DNA of 64,000 nucleotides from Bacillus yapensis (GTDB taxonomy: Bacteria; Bacillota; Bacilli; Bacillales; Cytobacillaceae), in NCBI RefSeq assembly GCF_005280205.1, contig NZ_SUND01000007.1, positions 1 to 64,000 of the forward strand, in the 5' to 3' direction. Below, one piece after another: positions 35,665 through 44,619 of the stretch. The notes beneath the pieces are model-generated. The model was not told the origin of the DNA. It ran no database searches and saw nothing but the letters and a program-made list of their open reading frames with translations. Position numbers and translations under genes: made by a program. Numbering within the stretch: the stretch's first letter is position 1; each line of letters begins with the position of its first letter.

Positions 35665-36051
35665 TTATTCATTATCGTCTCTATCAAACCACAGCTTCTC
35701 TTGATCATCCACATCGCCATTATAATTAATGAGGATTTCTTCCCCCGCTTTTATGTCTTTGTAAGCAAAGAAATCAAAAGTGTGATTGTCAAAATTAATA
35801 TCATATGTTGCATTTGGTTCATAGGAATGATTAAACAACATTCCATAACCAAGAAGAATCGCAGTATGATTAATCCCATACTCAAACGCGTAATCAGCGA
35901 GTAAGGTTTTTTCAATATGTTCATGCTGTTCGTTTGGATAAGCAATAACAGGCGCCTCATGGATAAGCGTTCCTTTTTTAATATCACATGTAGCAAATAC
36001 CCCTCTATTGAATTCTCCATCACTTAGTGAAGAAGTTTTTATCTCTATCAT
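35665..36051 (-). CDS. SET-domain protein (putative protein-lysine methyltransferase)
   Basis: A 128-residue protein that is almost only a SET domain: RGVFATCDIKKGTLI, the NHS motif in MLFNHSYEPNATY, and the AGEEILINYNG segment that completes the SAM and lysine site with its tyrosine. SET proteins methylate protein lysines; single-domain bacterial forms have few known targets. The ATG at 36051 follows AGGTG; a GTG three codons before overlaps it. It sits alone inside the purine island. Confidence 0.82.
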   Translation of the reverse strand: MIEIKTSSLSDGEFNRGVFATCDIKKGTLIHEAPVIAYPNEQHEHIEKTLLADYAFEYGINHTAILLGYGMLFNHSYEPNATYDINFDNHTFDFFAYKDIKAGEEILINYNGDVDDQEKLWFDRDDNE

Positions 36052-36060
36052 GCTGTACAC

Positions 36061-36364
36061 CTACTCACTTTATAAAATTTATTTCTTTTTAACTTTAACA
36101 TTATTTTGGACATTGGGCTCGTTTTTATTTAACGCTGTTTTCGTAATGATTGTGGTTTTTTTGTAAATGTCCTAATTTTTTTCTTCAGAAAAAAATCTGA
36201 AACCGACATTTACGCCTCCAACTAGGTTCAGTGGCACACATTAATTTTGCACGGCACTTTTCGCTACTCCTATATTGTTTTTTGAGGTTAAATAGGTAAT
36301 TACTTAACCAATTTAGCTCCAAAAGCAACAAAGTTTACGAAAAGAGCCTTATTTAAAAATGAAA
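36061..36364. repeat. Gene-free gap with an interspersed 17-base repeat
   Basis: No gene is visible in this 304-base gap. Near its right end TTACGAAAAGAGCCTTA (36335-36351) recurs with one change at 49012-49028. A TTAACCAA at 36304 is a partial PucR-box-like string but fails the rest of the consensus. Confidence 0.5.
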
Positions 36365-38005
36365 TCAATATCCTAATGCCAATCCATCTCCTCTAGGGTC
36401 GGCACCACCATATTTCACACCACTTACAGGGTCAATCTTGATCACACCTGCATGACCCATCACATCTGTAAAATCTTCAAGCACCTCTACTTCATGCCCT
36501 TTTTCCTGAAGTATTTGAATCACTTCATCCGATACTCTACTCTCGATTTTCAAACTATTCGACGCTGCACCCCATGTTCGTCCATATAACCATCTTGGCG
36601 CTTCAATCGCCGCTTGAACTGGATAACCATAATCGACCATTCGCGTAACAAGGGCAGCCTGTGTTTGCGGCTGTCCCTCTCCCCCCATCGTTCCATATAC
36701 TAAGGAAAGTGCGTCTTCTGAAAACATCATGGCTGGATTTAATGTATGGTAGGTGCGTTTGCATGGCTTCAGGCAATTCACTTGCTCCGGGTCTAACGAA
36801 AAGAAGCTACCTCGATTCTGTAGCACAATCCCAGTATTCTTTGGAATAAAACCTGAGCCAAATTCATGATAAATACTTTGAATCAAGGAAACTGCATTTC
36901 CATCCTTATCGACAACACCGAGCCAAATCGTATCTCCTTTAGGGTCCAATTGTTTTTCGAAGCTCTGCGCTCTTGTAAAATCAATTTTATTTGCCAGCTC
37001 CATTCCTCTTTGAGGTGACAGCAAGTGTTCTAATGGAATCGGTGAGAATTCCGGATCCGTTAAATATTGATCCCGATCCAAAAACGCGAGTTTGATAGCC
37101 TCTGTTAAAACATGATAATACTCCGCTGAACCTTCATTGATTAAATCCAGATTAAAATTATTCAATATATTTAAGATAGAAAGAGAAGCAAACCCTTGGG
37201 AATTTGGTGGCACATTATAAACCGTATGTCCACGATACTTAACGGAAATCGGCTCTACCCAATCACTTGTATGACGTGCAAGATCACCAGCTGTTAACAA
37301 TCCACCATTAGCTTGAAGGTCTTCAAAAATCGCTTTCGCAATTTCACCTTGATAGAAGGACTGACTTCCTCCTTTAGCAATACCCTCTAATGTTAAAGCC
37401 AAATCCGTCTGTTTCATCATGTCTCCAGCCTGATAGGCAAGCCCACACGACTTCAAAAAGATTTTGCAAAACTCAGGGAATCTTTGCAAATAACGAAATT
37501 GACTATCCTTGTCATCGAGATTCACATTGGTCCAATATTCTTGACTTGGCGTCACAGGAAAGCCTTCTTTTGCATAATGAATGGCTGACTGAAGCAATTG
37601 CTCCCAGCTATATGTACCTTTTAGTTGTTCTCGTGAAAACTGATATGCTTGCTCCCAACCTGCAACAGCACCTGGTACCGTATTGGCCGCAAGCACTCCC
37701 CTTGATGGAATTTTATCTAATTGCTGTCTTTTATAAAAATCAATCGTGACGTTTTCACCGGAGCGCCCCGAACTATTGAGAGCTTTTAATTCTTTCTTTT
37801 TGGCATCATACACTAACCAGAAGTTATCCCCACCAATTCCGTTCATATGAGGATAAACAACACCAATTGTTGAGACCGCCGCAATCGCAGCTTCAACTGC
37901 ATTTCCTCCATTTTGCAAAACCTTCATACCTGCTTGCGTCGCCAAATAATGGGGAGTTGTAATCATCCCATTCGCTGCCATCGTTGTTGGACGGTACGAT
38001 TTCAT
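36365..38005 (-). CDS. Gamma-glutamyltransferase-family Ntn hydrolase (possible oxamate amidohydrolase)
   Basis: A 546-residue protein of the GGT family, which matures by self-cleavage in front of a threonine. The family region reads KGDTIWLGVVDKDGNAVSL, so the nucleophilic Thr is kept, but the following Thr-His of true GGT is Ile-Trp. NGIGGDNFWL, the MGGEGQPQTQ stretch and a C-terminal GGADPRGDGLALGY are typical. No signal peptide is present, so it is cytoplasmic. The start at 38005 has GGGAGG upstream and overlaps the stop of the amidase. Klebsiella HpxW, an oxamate amidohydrolase, belongs to this family and also lies in a urate cluster; that function is a good guess. Confidence 0.8.
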   Translation of the reverse strand: MKSYRPTTMAANGMITTPHYLATQAGMKVLQNGGNAVEAAIAAVSTIGVVYPHMNGIGGDNFWLVYDAKKKELKALNSSGRSGENVTIDFYKRQQLDKIPSRGVLAANTVPGAVAGWEQAYQFSREQLKGTYSWEQLLQSAIHYAKEGFPVTPSQEYWTNVNLDDKDSQFRYLQRFPEFCKIFLKSCGLAYQAGDMMKQTDLALTLEGIAKGGSQSFYQGEIAKAIFEDLQANGGLLTAGDLARHTSDWVEPISVKYRGHTVYNVPPNSQGFASLSILNILNNFNLDLINEGSAEYYHVLTEAIKLAFLDRDQYLTDPEFSPIPLEHLLSPQRGMELANKIDFTRAQSFEKQLDPKGDTIWLGVVDKDGNAVSLIQSIYHEFGSGFIPKNTGIVLQNRGSFFSLDPEQVNCLKPCKRTYHTLNPAMMFSEDALSLVYGTMGGEGQPQTQAALVTRMVDYGYPVQAAIEAPRWLYGRTWGAASNSLKIESRVSDEVIQILQEKGHEVEVLEDFTDVMGHAGVIKIDPVSGVKYGGADPRGDGLALGY

Positions 38006-39183
38006 ATCAAATGTGCCTCCCTTAGACTTGTCACAAAAAGGTTCGTCCATTTTAACAAGTTCAGATCTTGAAATTCATTGGCTATAAACGATAATCCAAT
38101 GGGTAGTCCATCTTCTTTTACAAAGGGAATCGTTACCTGTGGAAAACCTGTTAATCCAGCAATGCACGTTAATTGCATCGTTCTTGAACGATACTGTTCC
38201 ATTTTTTCCATAGAAAGATTTTTCAAGGGAGCTTCACCAGGCGCAGTTGGAATCACCAACAATCCATTATCTTTTAAGAGCTTCGATAACTGCTCTTTAA
38301 TTTTCTCTTTCCTTTCTATCTTCGGTTCAAGTTCGTCTTGATTTAATGTACTAGTCCACAAAAAGCGTTCCGCAATCCCAGGACCGAAAGTAGGCCTCTC
38401 CCGCTCAATCCACTCCCCATGTTCCTTCCAAATCTCGATACCTTGAATAGTTCGAAACAGGTTCGCCCACTCAGAGAGCCCAGCCTCAGCAATTTTCAAA
38501 GTGCTTTTCTCCTCCGAGTTAGAGACAGCTTTTAATAAAATTTGCTTCGACTCCTCTTCTAAAAATGACCACGCTTCCTCCTCCAAATAAAAATGAGTAA
38601 ATTCCTGTTCTCCTGAAGAGCTTGGCGGGATAAGTGTTTCGCCAACTTTTAATAAGAGATCAGCTTCCCTTGCCATCCAACCTACTGTATCAAAGCTTTT
38701 CGCTAACGGAATGACGCCAGCAATATCTACATATCCATGAGTTGGTCTGAATCCGAAGATTCCACAATAAGAAGAAGGGATTCGGACAGAGCCACCCGTA
38801 TCAGTCCCAATCGCAAAGTCTACAAGTCCCGCTGCTACCGCAACAGCTGAACCACTCGAGGAACCACCTGGAATTCTACCAGGAGAATTTGGATTTATCG
38901 GCGTCCCATAATGAAAATTCTCTCCATTTAGGCTAAACATCAGTTCATCTGTATGGGTCGTACCTGTGATGGTGGCCCCTTGTTCTAATAATCTATTAAT
39001 AACTGGAGCATTTTCATTCGCAGGTTCATGCGTCCTAAGCCAATCAGGGTTCCCAGCTGCATTTTGATATCCTTTAATGGACATAACATCTTTAATCCCA
39101 CAAGTAAGTCCATCTAAATTCCCTGAACCGACTGACTTTATATTGAGATCATTTTTAACAAAGGCATTCCATTGATCCGTCAT
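38002..39183 (-). CDS. Amidase-signature hydrolase
   Basis: A 393-residue amidase-signature enzyme, short for the family (usually 430-480). The Ser-cisSer-Lys triad is visible: Lys in TCGIKDV, GGSSSGSAVA, and the nucleophile in GTDTGGSVRIP. The substrate is an unknown amide. AGGAGGAGG precedes the ATG. It follows pucA by about 60 bases and overlaps the GGT-family gene by four, so it belongs to the xanthine dehydrogenase operon. Klebsiella hpxY, beside hpxW, is also an amidase-family gene (from memory). Confidence 0.87.
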   Translation of the reverse strand: MTDQWNAFVKNDLNIKSVGSGNLDGLTCGIKDVMSIKGYQNAAGNPDWLRTHEPANENAPVINRLLEQGATITGTTHTDELMFSLNGENFHYGTPINPNSPGRIPGGSSSGSAVAVAAGLVDFAIGTDTGGSVRIPSSYCGIFGFRPTHGYVDIAGVIPLAKSFDTVGWMAREADLLLKVGETLIPPSSSGEQEFTHFYLEEEAWSFLEEESKQILLKAVSNSEEKSTLKIAEAGLSEWANLFRTIQGIEIWKEHGEWIERERPTFGPGIAERFLWTSTLNQDELEPKIERKEKIKEQLSKLLKDNGLLVIPTAPGEAPLKNLSMEKMEQYRSRTMQLTCIAGLTGFPQVTIPFVKEDGLPIGLSFIANEFQDLNLLKWTNLFVTSLREAHLI

Positions 39184-39245
39184 TAGAACCTCCTCCTTAG
39201 CCTGTTTTCGTTTGAGAAAAGAGCATTAATAAAAGAAACCCATCT

Positions 39246-40067
39246 TTATACAGATGAGCTTTCCTTTTCAACATGAATCAATTTTTCTCTATCCGCTGAC
39301 TTATTTCCTGCTCGACTCACTTTAATGATTTCTGAAATAATGCTGATTGTGATCTCCTCCACCGTTTCAGCCCCGATCTCAAGACCAATCGGTGTGTATA
39401 CTTGCTCGAGCTGTTCCTCTAAACAGCCTTCTTCTTTCAGTTTCTTAAAAATTTGCAAAACCTTCCGTTTGCTTGCGATCATCCCGATATAGGCGCATGG
39501 ATATTCCAACGCCTTCTTCAAAACTCGGTCGTCCCCATCCTTCGTACAGATGATGACAAAGGATTTTTCGTCTAAGCGTGCATTCGTTAAGGCATATTCA
39601 ATATTTTCATTCACGTGAATCTCGTCGGCATTCGGAAATCGTTCCCGTGTACAATAATCCGGTCGGTCATCAACAACTCGGTATGGATATTGTAGAAAAT
39701 CAAATTGCTTCGCTAGCCCGAAAGCTACATGGCCCGCTCCCACAATGACCATCTCCGGCCGATTTGTGTATACCTCGATAAAAACACTTAATGTCCCGCC
39801 ACAATGCATGCTTATGCCATCTTTAGCGTTTTTATTAAGCTTATATTGAACAATCGTAGACTGACCTCTTTCGATTGCTTTCAGCGCCTCCTCAATCACA
39901 TACAGCTCAGCAAGTCCCCCACCAACCGTCCCTTCAATGGTTCCGTCACGATAAACAATCATTTTTCCAACATGCCTTGGCGTAGAGCCTTTTGATTCTA
40001 TAATCATCGCTAACGCAAACGTCTCATTGTACCGAACTAATTCCGCTACTCTTTCCATTAGCAACAT
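39246..40067 (-). CDS. pucA: XdhC-family xanthine dehydrogenase accessory protein
   Basis: A 273-residue XdhC/CoxI protein that supplies sulfurated molybdenum cofactor to xanthine dehydrogenase. The N-terminal XdhC_CoxI domain has GSTPRHVGKMIV and GTVGGGLAE; the C-terminal Rossmann domain has VIVGAGHVAFGLAKQF and PIGLEIGAETVEEI. AGGAG lies in the end of pucC. Corresponds to B. subtilis PucA. Confidence 0.9.
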   Translation of the reverse strand: MLLMERVAELVRYNETFALAMIIESKGSTPRHVGKMIVYRDGTIEGTVGGGLAELYVIEEALKAIERGQSTIVQYKLNKNAKDGISMHCGGTLSVFIEVYTNRPEMVIVGAGHVAFGLAKQFDFLQYPYRVVDDRPDYCTRERFPNADEIHVNENIEYALTNARLDEKSFVIICTKDGDDRVLKKALEYPCAYIGMIASKRKVLQIFKKLKEEGCLEEQLEQVYTPIGLEIGAETVEEITISIISEIIKVSRAGNKSADREKLIHVEKESSSV

Positions 40068-40068
40068 G

Positions 40069-40938
40069 CTAGGACAACTCCTTTGATGTTAAAAAGTAAC
40101 GTAATAGCTTAAGAGCAACCGTTTCACGATAATAAGCTGTTGAGCGTTGATCATCGATTGGATTGATAACTGAAGAAAAATCAGCTACTACTTCTTCTAA
40201 CACTTCTGCCCTTAAAGGATATCCTTTAGCCAATAGCTTTTTTTCGATTTCCAGCGAGCGCACCATCGTTGGTCCGACTGCCCCAAACGCAAATCGAGCA
40301 TCTGCAACTTTGCCATCCTTCACTTGTAGCAATCCGGCAAACGACACCTTCGAAATGGCATCGGCCTGTCGATTGGCGATCTTTTCAAAAACCAAATAGG
40401 TACTCTCTTCATCAACCACATCCGGTAAAATGACTTCTACTAACAATTCATTTTGCTGACGAGCAATTCTTCGTGGTCCTTGAATGAAATCATGAATTTC
40501 TACGATTCGATCACCTAAAAAAGAACGTAGAACTAACTTCGCATTAAAGATATACAAGAGAGGTAACATATCCCCAGCCGGTGAGGCATTGCATATATTC
40601 CCGCCTATGGTTCCTCGATTTCTTATCGCTGGTGCAGCCACTTCTCGAATCGCTTTCTTAAATACACTCGGGATTAAAGAGTGTTCGAGCATCTCTCCAT
40701 ACGTACAACATGCTCCAATGTGAAGGTTACCTTCCGCCAAATATGTTTGCTTAAGTTCACTAAGATGGTCGATAAACACAACCGGTCCCGCAATTTTCGG
40801 AGCCACCCCTCGACGACTTTTATGAAGAACCATCACATCTGTTCCCCCGGCAATGATCGTACAATCCTCTTCATTTAACTTTGCAATCGTCTCCTCCAAC
40901 TTATCAAAATGATAAGAATCCACTGTCTTCGTCACCAT
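40069..40938 (-). CDS. pucC: Xanthine dehydrogenase FAD-binding subunit
   Basis: A 289-residue FAD subunit. The FAD site motifs IIAGGTDVM (about residue 30) and the IRNRGTIGGNICNASPAGD segment are conserved; the CO_deh_flav C-terminal domain follows. It passes electrons from the 2Fe-2S subunit to the final acceptor. It overlaps the end of pucE by seven bases. Confidence 0.93.
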   Translation of the reverse strand: MVTKTVDSYHFDKLEETIAKLNEEDCTIIAGGTDVMVLHKSRRGVAPKIAGPVVFIDHLSELKQTYLAEGNLHIGACCTYGEMLEHSLIPSVFKKAIREVAAPAIRNRGTIGGNICNASPAGDMLPLLYIFNAKLVLRSFLGDRIVEIHDFIQGPRRIARQQNELLVEVILPDVVDEESTYLVFEKIANRQADAISKVSFAGLLQVKDGKVADARFAFGAVGPTMVRSLEIEKKLLAKGYPLRAEVLEEVVADFSSVINPIDDQRSTAYYRETVALKLLRYFLTSKELS

Positions 40939-41399
40939 AGGCCATCACCTTTTTTCACGGCAAGTTGAATCGCATCGACAATCATGTTATAGCCTGTACA
41001 GCGACAGAGATTCCCCGATATTCCTTCTCGAATCTCCTCTTCCGTTGGATTTGGATTTTTCGATAATAAAGCTTCCGTCGCAATAATCATCCCAGGTGTG
41101 CAGAAACCACATTGGACACCACCTGATGTGGCATAGCACTCATTCAACACCTGATATTGTGGTGTTTGGCTATATCCTTCGATCGTCTGCACTTCTGCTC
41201 CTTCTAGTGCACCAATTGGAATTAAACAACTGTTTTGCACAAGATTATTCACAAGAACACTGCAGGCACCACATTCCCCTTCGCCACAGCCTTCCTTCGA
41301 ACCAATTAAATCAAACTCTTCTCTTAACAAATCTAGTAATCTTACAGTGGAAAGAGCATCTGTTTCAACAACACTCCCGTTGAGTTTAAATTTTATCAA
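40932..41399 (-). CDS. pucE: Xanthine dehydrogenase 2Fe-2S subunit
   Basis: A 155-residue iron-sulfur subunit with two 2Fe-2S clusters: CGEGECGACSV (plant-ferredoxin type) and CGFCTPGM with LCRCTGY. The start is taken as TTG at 41399, with AAGGGG six bases upstream; a TTG at 41423 has no ribosome binding site. It overlaps the end of pucD by 14 bases. Confidence 0.92.
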   Translation of the reverse strand: MIKFKLNGSVVETDALSTVRLLDLLREEFDLIGSKEGCGEGECGACSVLVNNLVQNSCLIPIGALEGAEVQTIEGYSQTPQYQVLNECYATSGGVQCGFCTPGMIIATEALLSKNPNPTEEEIREGISGNLCRCTGYNMIVDAIQLAVKKGDGLW

Positions 41400-43548
41400 C
41401 AGCTTCCCCTTCTCTCTTTTCAAGACTTTCGATGATCACTTCTGGAGTAATAGGAATCTGATAAAAAGAGACGGCGAGGGCATCCTCAATGGCTGACTGA
41501 ACAGCAGGTGCACCACCAATCAACGTCAATTCCCCAACTCCTTTTGCCCCATATGGACCTCCTGCATATGGATTGTCATAGAGCTTGCTTTCGATATGAA
41601 CAATATCCATCGAGGTTGGCGGGCCATAATCGGTAATACTCCTTTGCTGAATCTTCCCTTGTTTTGACGTCATTTTTTCCATGAACCCATAAGCAAGACC
41701 TTGAGCCATACCACCATCAATTTGACCCTTTACGATTCGCTCATCAATCGCTTTTCCGATATCAAAACTCGCATGAATTTCTCCTAATTGAACATTGCCT
41801 GTTAACGAGTCGACTTCCACCTCGACCATGTTAACTCCCCATGAATAAGCAGGATAGGCATCTCCTGAGAATGTTTTTTCATCCCACGGAATCATTTCCT
41901 CGTGAACATAGTGTTCAACAATTTCTTGCTCAGCTCCAGACTGCCACTGCTCTTTAAGTCTTCTTGCAGCACGTTCCAGTAACTTCCCAACAATCATCGT
42001 CGTTCGAGATGCAACTGTCGGACCTGAATCCGGTACATCCTTCGTATCAGGGTACGGAAACAAAATCTCTTCATACGGAACATTTAATTCTTGTGCGACA
42101 ATTTTACTTAACGTTGTAAAAATCCCTTGCCCCATATCCGAGTTTGAGATTTTCACCAACACTTTGTCTTCTTTTGTTTTTAAAAGCTTAACGGTCGCTT
42201 TAATATGATCTCGCTCGCCACTTCCGGTGAAGCCACAGCCATGTAAAAAAAGTGACGTGCCAATTCCTTTTTTGTAGCGAGGGCTTTGTTGATTAAATCT
42301 AGTAAACTCTTCTTTTGTCTCACGGTATTTCATTGTTTCTAGAAGATCCTCAATCATGTCCTCCATGAAAACCGGATCTCTGAAACGTCCATTGGTAATA
42401 GTCGGGTCACCTTGCTTCACCAAATATCTACGCTTATACTCAAGGGGGTCCTTGCCAGCAATTCGTGCAAGATGCCCCATATGACTCTCAATTCCGGCAA
42501 AGCTTTGCGGTGCTCCAAAGCCTCTGAATGCTCCGTTTGGTACGGTATTCGTTTTTAACACATAACCTTTGGCATGATAGTGTGGAATTTTGTAAACACC
42601 TGCACTGTTTAGCAATGCTCGTTGCAGGACAACTGGACTTAGGCCTGTATTGGCTCCCCCATCAAGGAAAACTTCTGTACTCATACTAAGAATATTTCCT
42701 TCCTTGTCGAGAGCTGTTTTATATTTGATTTTAGAGGGATGTCTTTTTGTCGTTACCACTAAATCTTCGGATCGATCAAAAAGTAGCATAACCGGCTTTT
42801 TTACGACTTGTGCCGCAATTGCAACATGACAAGCCATCATCGAAGGAAAGTCCTCTTTTCCACCAAAGCCTCCACCTGTTGGACTTTGAATCACTCGTAC
42901 TTCATCGTCATCGCATGCTAAGGCACTAATCAATGCATTTTTTATATAATAGAGACATTGCATCGATCCCTGTACTTGGATTTTATCTTCCTGATAAATT
43001 CCCAACATGCCTTGTGGCTCTAAATAGACATGCTCTTGATACCCTGTCTCATATTCTTCCTCTATAATTTGGTACGCTTCTTGTTCAATCTTTTCTATCG
43101 ACTGGAGGCTTTCCCCAAATTCATGAGTCGCCATCACATCAGTCATTTTCCCAATCGCGTCGTCAAGTGTATATGTAGCTTCATGTTCTTCAAATTCCAC
43201 TTCGACTTCATCAAGCAATTGATAAAGTACCTTAAGTTCTTTTCCGACGAGCATAAAAATGGGTTCCCCAATATAATTGACCCACTCATTCGCAAAAATC
43301 GGCTGATCAGGAACTAAGATTTTGACGAAATTCCCGCCTGGAATATGCTCAGCTCCAATGACGTGATACCCTTCTGGCAAAGTAGGATACTGGATGGAAA
43401 GGACTTTTCCATAGGCAATGGGCGAACGGAATAAAACGCCATACAGCATGTCTTCCATCTTCACGTCGCTGATATAAGGAAGTTGACCTGCTACTTTGTC
43501 TACATGATCCTTTTTCACTACTGACTGGCTAATGTCTTTCGTAATCAT
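41386..43548 (-). CDS. pucD: Xanthine dehydrogenase molybdopterin-binding subunit
   Basis: A 720-residue catalytic subunit carrying the molybdenum cofactor, oxidising hypoxanthine and xanthine to urate. Family segments include GGGFGGKED, NGAFRGFGAPQS, GVGTSLF-like GIGTSLFLHGCGFTG, and the C-terminal AKGVGELTLIGGAPAV with the catalytic glutamate. AAGGGTG before the ATG. Length is normal for the small XdhA-type subunit. First gene of pucD-pucE-pucC-pucA-amidase-GGT. Confidence 0.93.
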   Translation of the reverse strand: MITKDISQSVVKKDHVDKVAGQLPYISDVKMEDMLYGVLFRSPIAYGKVLSIQYPTLPEGYHVIGAEHIPGGNFVKILVPDQPIFANEWVNYIGEPIFMLVGKELKVLYQLLDEVEVEFEEHEATYTLDDAIGKMTDVMATHEFGESLQSIEKIEQEAYQIIEEEYETGYQEHVYLEPQGMLGIYQEDKIQVQGSMQCLYYIKNALISALACDDDEVRVIQSPTGGGFGGKEDFPSMMACHVAIAAQVVKKPVMLLFDRSEDLVVTTKRHPSKIKYKTALDKEGNILSMSTEVFLDGGANTGLSPVVLQRALLNSAGVYKIPHYHAKGYVLKTNTVPNGAFRGFGAPQSFAGIESHMGHLARIAGKDPLEYKRRYLVKQGDPTITNGRFRDPVFMEDMIEDLLETMKYRETKEEFTRFNQQSPRYKKGIGTSLFLHGCGFTGSGERDHIKATVKLLKTKEDKVLVKISNSDMGQGIFTTLSKIVAQELNVPYEEILFPYPDTKDVPDSGPTVASRTTMIVGKLLERAARRLKEQWQSGAEQEIVEHYVHEEMIPWDEKTFSGDAYPAYSWGVNMVEVEVDSLTGNVQLGEIHASFDIGKAIDERIVKGQIDGGMAQGLAYGFMEKMTSKQGKIQQRSITDYGPPTSMDIVHIESKLYDNPYAGGPYGAKGVGELTLIGGAPAVQSAIEDALAVSFYQIPITPEVIIESLEKREGEAVDKI

Positions 43549-43723
43549 ATGAGCAACACCCTTCGACCGATGATAAAAGGCATCCTTCTTAGAATAGACG
43601 CCTCTCTTTTTCGCACTGTAAAATGAATTTTATTAATTATATATGAATCTGATTTTAAAAAAATGGTTTTTGTCAGAACATCTCACATTATTTTTCTGAA
43701 AATTACATTATTTTTTCACATCA

Positions 43724-43763
43724 TTGATTTCTCTTCATTCACTCGCTTTCCGCCCCTATCAAC
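43724..43763. repeat. Possible decayed copy of the 25091 element
   Basis: TTGATTTC at the left, CACTCGCTTTCCGC in the middle and ATCAAC at the right recall the two ends of the 127-base element at 25091-25217 with its centre deleted. Suggestive only. Confidence 0.35.
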
Positions 43764-43778
43764 TAGCGATTAAACAAA

Positions 43779-43813
43779 AAAAATAACTGCCACTTTAATG
43801 TCCCAGGCAACAG
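43779..43813 (-). terminator. Probable terminator of pucB
   Basis: ACTGTTGCC and GGCAGT form an imperfect stem on the minus strand, followed by a run of eight T. It separates pucB from pucD. Confidence 0.5.
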
Positions 43814-44392
43814 TCACTCAATTTGTTCCTCATAGTATTCTATGATTCTTTTATAATCCTCTGGTGTGTCTAGATCCATAAGTACACCAGGGTCATCTAC
43901 ATTTACATATTTTTTCACAAAACCTTGGAGTATCGTTCGCAGATTACTATCTGCTCCAGCCGCAAGAATCGCTCTTTGAACTTCATTCGTTAGCTTAATC
44001 GGATGTCCACCCTTATGTTCGTAACTTGGAATGACAACATTCTCCTTAACTCTTGCTAAGGTCTGAACGGTTTCCTTCTTCACCAGTGGACAGTCACCCG
44101 GCGTGATAAAAAATTCTGTTGCACTTATTTCTTCACAGCCCTTTTGAATGGAACTAAACATCCCCAAATCAAAATTCTCATTATAAACATATCTTATTTC
44201 TATTGAATGGATTTGTGAGATAGCTTCTTGAACATCCTCAGCTCTGTATCCACTTACAACAATGACTCTTTTGCAAACCCCTTCGAATTTCGAAATCGTG
44301 TGCTCTAGAATCGATTTCTCCCCGAGGGGTAACAGCATTTTGAAATCCTTCGCTCGACTAGAAAAACCAGCTGCAAGAACAATTGCTTCCAA
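43814..44392 (-). CDS. pucB: MobA-like nucleotidyltransferase for molybdenum cofactor
   Basis: A 192-residue NTP-transferase-domain protein: IVLAAGFSSRAKDFKMLLPL (nucleotide-binding signature with its lysine), ITPGDCPLV and GGHPIKL are characteristic of the MocA/PucB group that makes the cytosine-dinucleotide (or related) form of the cofactor. The start is taken as TTG at 44392, with GGGGGAG upstream; the open frame extends 43 codons more but outside the family. It lies upstream of pucD in the same direction with a likely terminator between. Confidence 0.85.
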   Translation of the reverse strand: MEAIVLAAGFSSRAKDFKMLLPLGEKSILEHTISKFEGVCKRVIVVSGYRAEDVQEAISQIHSIEIRYVYNENFDLGMFSSIQKGCEEISATEFFITPGDCPLVKKETVQTLARVKENVVIPSYEHKGGHPIKLTNEVQRAILAAGADSNLRTILQGFVKKYVNVDDPGVLMDLDTPEDYKRIIEYYEEQIE

Positions 44393-44537
44393 ACCCCAAC
44401 TCCCCCTCAAGCTCCAATTTAGTAGTTTAATCATAAATCCAGCACAATTCTTGGTCAATAAGACACCCTTTTTTTGGCAAAACTTATTATGATGTAAAAG
44501 TATATTGAAATAAAATTTCATTATTTTATAAAATTTA

Positions 44538-44566
44538 TTGAAATTTTGTTTTGAAGGAGATATATT
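44538..44566 (+). promoter_or_regulatory. Sigma-A promoter of the mur operon
   Basis: TTGAAA (44538-44543) and TATATT (44561-44566) with an exact 17-base spacer, about 55 bases before murQ. Confidence 0.6.
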
Positions 44567-44579
44567 AGTGGTGAACAGA

Positions 44580-44593
44580 TGAAAACGACATCA
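44580..44593 (+). promoter_or_regulatory. cre-like CcpA site before murQ
   Basis: TGAAAACGACATCA matches the cre consensus TGWNANCGNTNWCA at every defined position except one. It lies just downstream of the expected transcription start, a classic position for catabolite repression. Confidence 0.6.
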
Positions 44594-44619
44594 AGCCAAA
44601 AACACGGAGGAACTTTACC

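Noticed and set aside
36304-36316. PucR box at TTAACCAA downstream of the SET gene
   Set aside because: Only the core matches; the rest of WWWCN fails, and it lies downstream of the GGT gene rather than before an operon.
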